Below, piece by piece: positions 60,600-64,000 of a stretch of 64,000 bases of DNA (position 1 is the stretch's first letter; the number at the start of each line of letters is the position of its first letter). The notes beneath the pieces were generated by a model, which saw nothing but the letters and a program-made list of their open reading frames with translations, had not been told where the DNA came from and searched no databases. The stretch is from Oscillospiraceae bacterium. GTDB taxonomy: Bacteria; Bacillota; Clostridia; Oscillospirales; Oscillospiraceae. The stretch is from the NCBI GenBank assembly GCA_910574635.1, contig CAJTCG010000003.1:242920-306919 (forward strand), given 5' to 3'. A program made the position numbers and the translations under genes.

Positions 60600-61566
60600 T
60601 CTTTCTGCGTCCATAGGTAGTTTTCGTTATAGCAGATTCGCTGATTACCGGTACTTCTACTTCCTCCAGGAAGTTGAAAACGATTTTGACCATCTGCGTC
60701 CGCTTACCGCTGGACTTGTCCGGGGCGTAGACGATGATCTGCTTGATGAACTCGTTCACGATGGTCGGCGTCAGCTCCGGGATGTCCACATACTTTTCCA
60801 TCAGGGCGAGGAACTGGTCAACATTGTCCTCCATTTCCTCGCGGGTCGCAACCCAGTCCTCAAGACCGATGACCTCGTTGTTGAGTGCCGCCTGCTCCGC
60901 CTCGTAGCCCTCCAGCATCTTCTGGTAACGCTCCTGGCTCAGATTGCCGAGTACCATGTCCTCATAGATGCGGGTGATGAGCTTGTCGATGTCCGTCAGA
61001 CGCTTCTTCGCTTTCTCCAGCCGCCGCTTGTCCTCTCGGATGGACTTCTCCTGTTCCTCTCTCTGGCACATCAGCCAGATCTCTTGAAAGCCCTCCACAT
61101 CGGCCCAGATATACTCCGTCACGGCGCGGATACGCTCCAGCACCACATCCCGAAGGACACCCTCCCGAATATAGTGTGCCGAACAGGTTCCCCGTCCACT
61201 CTTATACTTGGCGCAGACATAATTGGTGTGTTCCAGATTGTTGTAGACGCACAGCAGTTCCTCAGCGCAGGCAACCACAGGGGCGGACAGCAGACCGGTC
61301 TTGTACCGCCAGACGACAGCCTGCGTCCAGGAATTCATGGTCCAGGTGTAGTCGCTTTTCCACACATCGTCCACACCCAGGGCCTTGGCCTGATCGGTGA
61401 AGACGCCGGTGGAATGGGCGTAAAAATAGGCCAGCACAACAATGTCCCGGCGGATGGTTCCCTGGCTGACGTTAAATTCATGAGTCAGATTGCCGGTAGT
61501 CTCATGCCGCCGGAGGCATAGAGTCTCCAAAATCTTCTGGCGGCGCTCCCACGGGCTCATATCCAT
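60592..61566 (-). pseudogene. Chimeric ORF: HTH fragment fused to recombinase C-terminus
   Basis: A 324-residue frame with three unlike parts. Residues 1-45 (SPWERRQKILETLCLRRHET ... FNVSQGTIRRDI) are the N-terminus of a DeoR-like HTH protein found next to relaxase genes in clostridial elements. Residues 46-115 are unrecognised. From about 116 (YVCAKYKSGRGTCSAHYIRE) to the end it is the zinc-ribbon and coiled-coil part of a serine recombinase, very similar to the end of the intact one at 4898. The catalytic domain is missing. A deletion has joined the two genes in frame. AAAGGATT precedes its ATG, so it may still be expressed. Confidence 0.75.
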
Positions 61567-61598
61567 AATTCAGAAATCCTTTCGTAAAAATCGTAGTG

Positions 61599-62607
61599 TT
61601 AGCGTTCGGTTTCCCTCTGCTGGTGCTGTCCCTCACGGGCCAGCCGGTCAGCGGTTTTACGGAGTGATTCAACCGCTTTGCTTTCATCCCGCATCTCCCG
61701 CATTTTCTGATAATCGAAATCCTTCTGCGCTGTCAACTTCGCGGCCTCGGCCCGCCATACCTTGGGCGTGAGTTTCTCGCCGGATTCTTTCAGCCGTTTG
61801 AGAAAATCGGCGGCAGTATCAAAGGCGGCTAACTCGGCGCTATGCTCCTGCTGGTACTTCTCCCGCTTCTCCGTCTGGATGCCCTTTCGCTCCAACTGGC
61901 TGGCGGCAACGCCCATGTGGATGGATGGAATTTTATCAATGCCCTGCCGCTCGTAGCTGCGGTGATCTATCCGCTCCAGCCTGCCAGCGGCCTCCAGGGC
62001 ACGGTTGGCGTAAGCGGCCCACGCCGCCCGCCACTTCTCGGCATTATCCCGATTGTTCCAGTCGGTGGTATCCTCCCGGTGATTTGTCCAGCCGCCTTTG
62101 CCGTTCGGGATGCGGTTACCCTGGCCGTCCAAGTCGTAAACCTTTCGGCACTTCAGTCCCCAGCGTCCGTCTGCTTTCAGCGGTCGGATGGTCAGCAGGA
62201 TATGAGCGTGGGGGTTGCCGTCACCCTTGTCATGGAGCGCAAAATCGGCGCACATCCCCTCCACCACAAAGTTATCCTTGACGAATGATCGGACAAGGGC
62301 CAACTGCTCCGTCCTGGACAACTCCGCGGGAAGGGCAACTTCAATTTCACGGGCAAGTTGGGCGTCGCTGGCCTTCTCTATCTGCTCCATGGAGTTCCAG
62401 AGGGTGGAGCGGTCTTGAAACTCTGGCGGGGCGTGGGTTGGCAGCATAATCTCCTTATGGACGATACCCGGCTTATGCGTGTAATCGTGGGTTCGTCCGT
62501 CCCACTCATTAGTCAGCCGTTCGCCGCTCCGGTAGGCGGCGGCAGCGACAGCTGAACGGTCTACGCTCCGCTTGATGATTTGAATGGGATAGTGAAAAAA
62601 TCGCTAT
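61599..62607 (-). pseudogene. MobA/MobL-family relaxase, frameshifted and lacking a start codon
   Basis: The core encodes a MobA/MobL relaxase: YPIQIIKRSVDRSAVAAAAY and later HDKGDGNPHAHILLTIRPLK, the histidine motif that binds the metal at the nick site. The C-terminus is Lys/Glu-rich. At the expected start (about 62605) the codon is ATA in place of ATG, preceded by GGAGGAGG, and a T run (TTTTTT) seems to have one extra T, shifting the frame before CACTATCCC. An in-frame ATG at 62447 would remove the essential N-terminus. It is followed by the HTH fragment. Probably inactive. Confidence 0.75.
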
Positions 62608-62877
62608 ACAGTTTTCCTCCTCCTTCCGCAGTCATTGGCGGGGGTTATAGGCCAGCAGGAACGGAACAGACGCAAAGCGGGTGTTTCATTTTTGCTGGCG
62701 CACATGGGGGTTGGGGAAGGTGCTTCCCCATCGCGTCCGCAGGACGCAACAGCTCCCGGCAGGGCGCACGGCGCCGGAACGGTGTATAAGTGCGCCGTTC
62801 TCCGAACAGACTATTCCCCGCCCCCGGCGTTCTGCGCCTTTTCCGCCGCCTCCGCTGCTCCCGGCAGACGGGAAAGG
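62608..62877 (-). other. Non-coding region next to the relaxase, candidate oriT
   Basis: About 270 bp between the relaxase remnant and the truncated small gene, GC-rich with inverted repeats (GCCAGCA ... TGCTGGC; GGGGAAG/CTTCCCC; GCGTCC-GCA-GGACGC). No coding frame is convincing. Nick regions of mobilizable elements usually lie here, upstream of the relaxase. No recognisable consensus nick sequence was found. Confidence 0.35.
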
Positions 62878-63000
62878 TCAATCAGGAACGCCTTCCATGC
62901 GCCGACCTTCTTCCAGCGCGTCCGCTACTTCGTCCGGCACTTCCAGAAATTTGTCTTTCGGGTAATGCGGGTAGTAGCGTCTTAGGTTGATGATTGCCAT
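62878..63000 (-). pseudogene. Truncated small element protein (N-terminus of a sigma-like gene)
   Basis: A 40-residue frame starts MAIINLRRYYPHYPKDKFLE after AAGGAGGTCGCT, a start shared with sigma-factor-like proteins of clostridial conjugative elements that continue for another 100 or so residues. Here it stops early (..RRMEGVPD) in GC-rich hairpin DNA, suggesting that the 3' part was deleted or replaced. It lies after the sigma-like gene at 63078 in the same direction. Confidence 0.55.
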
Positions 63001-63077
63001 AGCGACCTCCTTCAGATAGCAGGAGGGACAAGCCGCCGCAGCAACTTGTCCCTCCCGGTGATGGAGCATATTGCCCC

Positions 63078-63512
63078 TCACCTTATAGCCATTTTGAAAT
63101 GCCTAACGTATACCCCCTTTCCAAAGTTTTTGAAAAAATTTTTTACAGATTTGATTGACTTCTCCACCGCACCCTTGGAGCAACCGCAAATCCTTCCGAC
63201 TTCCTCATAGCTAAAATCATACAGTGCATGGAGCAAAAACCGCTCCCGTTGTTTCTCGGTACAGAGAGCCAGTACCGCCAAGATTTCCCTGCGGGTTTCC
63301 ATGCAGCACACATACTGTTCCGGCGATTCGCAGTAGGGCAGGCGGCCCTTGGCGGCAACTATGTACTCGTCATAGCCGCGCTCGTCCCAACGGTCCTTTA
63401 ACTCGCGGTAAAAGCTCCGGTCAAACTGTGCGGTGATCTCCCAAAGCTCGCTGAGGGTGGCAGCATCATCATAGGACAGATTACGTCTATGCTTCTTGAT
63501 GGTAATTCCCAT
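63078..63512 (-). CDS. Sigma-70-type region 4 RNA polymerase factor of the element
   Basis: A 144-residue protein with a C-terminal region 4 type helix-turn-helix (EKQRERFLLHALYDFSYEEV, GRICGCSKGAVEKSIKSVKN), as in small sigma factors of clostridial conjugative elements. No region 2 is seen, so it may be a co-factor or regulator. The ribosome site AAAGGA (14 bases before ATG) lies in the 3' arm of a 13-bp hairpin at 63523-63559. The stop is within an AT-rich tail. Confidence 0.8.
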   Translation of the reverse strand: MGITIKKHRRNLSYDDAATLSELWEITAQFDRSFYRELKDRWDERGYDEYIVAAKGRLPYCESPEQYVCCMETRREILAVLALCTEKQRERFLLHALYDFSYEEVGRICGCSKGAVEKSIKSVKNFFKNFGKGVYVRHFKMAIR

Positions 63513-63522
63513 CCTGCATTTT

Positions 63523-63559
63523 CCTTTCGTTCAGATTTTGCCGGGGTCTGAACGAAAGG
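63523..63559 (-). promoter_or_regulatory. Hairpin that could hide the sigma-factor ribosome site
   Basis: A perfect 13-bp stem (CCTTTCGTTCAGA / TCTGAACGAAAGG) whose minus-strand 3' arm ends with the AAAGG of the Shine-Dalgarno site. Folding would block translation start. Confidence 0.55.
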
Positions 63560-63607
63560 GGCGGGGAGCGGCAGCAGGGCTGGTGTCGTTGGCCTGGATA
63601 TAGAAAA

Positions 63608-63638
63608 GCACCCGGATGGTACAAGACCATTCGGGTGC
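63608..63638. terminator. Hairpin in the sigma/IS gap
   Basis: GCACCCGGATGGT-ACAAG-ACCATTCGGGTGC with one G-T pair. Another hairpin, ACGACGGC/GCCGTCGT, is at 63803-63829. The rest of 63513-63971 shows no gene except the IS end. Confidence 0.5.
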
Positions 63639-63904
63639 TGGGGACAACATTATAAGCTGACAGGAAACGACTATTTTCGCAAACATAGGCGGAGCATGTT
63701 GCTGCGGGGGTCAGGCTTTTTTTGACAAGTGCCTATCTCTCCAAAGTCGCATAGCGGCATCCTCCTATTGCCGCCAGTTTAGTGCGTGACAAGTTGTGCT
63801 GTACGACGGCTTTTTTCTTTTGCCGTCGTGCGGCAGATTGCATTTCTATTATTTACCTATATGCTAAACGATAAGGTAGAATAAGTTTCGCAAAAAGAAA
63901 AAGA

Positions 63905-63976
63905 GACATAGTTTGCAGAGCTCTGGTAGAATGAAGTTGCGACACACCATTCTGAAAGGAGACTGCAAACTATGTC
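63905..63976 (+). repeat. Inverted repeat overlapping the transposase start codon
   Basis: GACATAGTTTGCAG (63905-63918) pairs with CTGCAAACTATGTC (63963-63976), which contains the ATG of the transposase. It could be the IS terminal repeat or a translation-blocking hairpin. Confidence 0.6.
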
Positions 63977-64000
63977 CGAGAAGATTGTACAGCTAAATGA
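63972..64000 (+). CDS. IS256-family transposase, N-terminal end (partial)
   Basis: The ATG at 63972, with AAAGGAG about eight bases upstream, starts MSEKIVQLNE before the window ends. This opening is typical of IS256 mutator-type DDE transposases of Clostridia. Only nine codons are visible, so the call is by recognition of the start and the flanking inverted repeat. Confidence 0.6.

Larger units (their letters stand above)
60540..64000. mobile_element. Mobile element 2, degraded, runs past the window edge
   Basis: The block after the inositol operon holds a recombinase remnant, a MobA/MobL relaxase remnant, sigma-factor genes and the start of an IS256-type transposase, with several hairpins. 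The left border is near 60505-60580; the right border is outside. Genes run mostly on the minus strand, as in mobile element 1. Internal deletions and frame faults show that it is no longer intact. Confidence 0.75.

Overview
The window looks like a chromosomal segment of a high-GC gut Firmicute of the Oscillospiraceae type (Flavonifractor / Lawsonibacter / Dysosmobacter-like). This is an inference from the mix of GC-rich codons with low-GC Firmicutes gene families, strong AGGAGG ribosome sites, the rpsF-ssb-rpsR operon, indolepyruvate:ferredoxin oxidoreductase, and clostridial-type serine-recombinase elements. No rRNA is present. One tRNA (Gly, anticodon CCC) is present.

Layout. 1-4.8 kb: chromosomal genes (membrane protein, patatin-like lipase, pta, a LysM/G5/M23 envelope endopeptidase). 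About 4.86-19.18 kb: a roughly 14.3-kb mobile element between two convergent host genes. It carries a large serine recombinase with a TnpW-like small ORF, an XRE repressor with clear operators, a D5-type helicase, a dense TTGTCCG repeat cluster (candidate origin), about 0.9 kb of very GC-rich hairpin-laden non-coding DNA, an AT-rich foreign patch (Fic remnant plus a HEPN-like protein), an SLH/amidase-like surface protein, an A-B-B-A repeat array, and a module of coupling-protein ATPase, ClpP-like protease, SSB and small unknowns. No relaxase is visible. A 41-bp inverted repeat flanks the element.

19.2-33.6 kb: Na/Pi cotransporter, malQ, ftsH, rlmB, a degenerate P-type-ATPase-like protein, a HAD phosphatase, and iorAB with a small protein and an FrhB-like protein. 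33.6-41.3 kb: a GNAT protein, a CZB-type chemoreceptor and a complete branched-chain amino acid ABC operon (livJHMGF). 41.5-46.4 kb: fructokinase plus amylosucrase (sucrose use) and ptsH-ptsI. 46.5-55.5 kb: HIT protein, an unusual cytosolic ParB-like/BMP fusion with a phosphoesterase, tRNA-Gly, rpsF-ssb-rpsR, znuBC without znuA, GNAT, recQ. 55.6-60.5 kb: a sugar/inositol-type ABC importer with an inositol-2-dehydrogenase-like oxidoreductase.

60.5-64.0 kb: a second, degraded mobile element inserted directly behind that operon. It has a chimeric recombinase remnant, a MobA/MobL relaxase with a lost start codon and frameshift, sigma-factor genes (one truncated), and the start of an IS256-family transposase at the window edge.

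The metabolic picture is an anaerobe that imports branched-chain amino acids and makes or uses aryl-pyruvates through Ior. It handles sucrose, glucans and probably inositol, and conserves energy through Pta. The two mobile elements and their unexplained non-coding repeats are the least ordinary part of the window.
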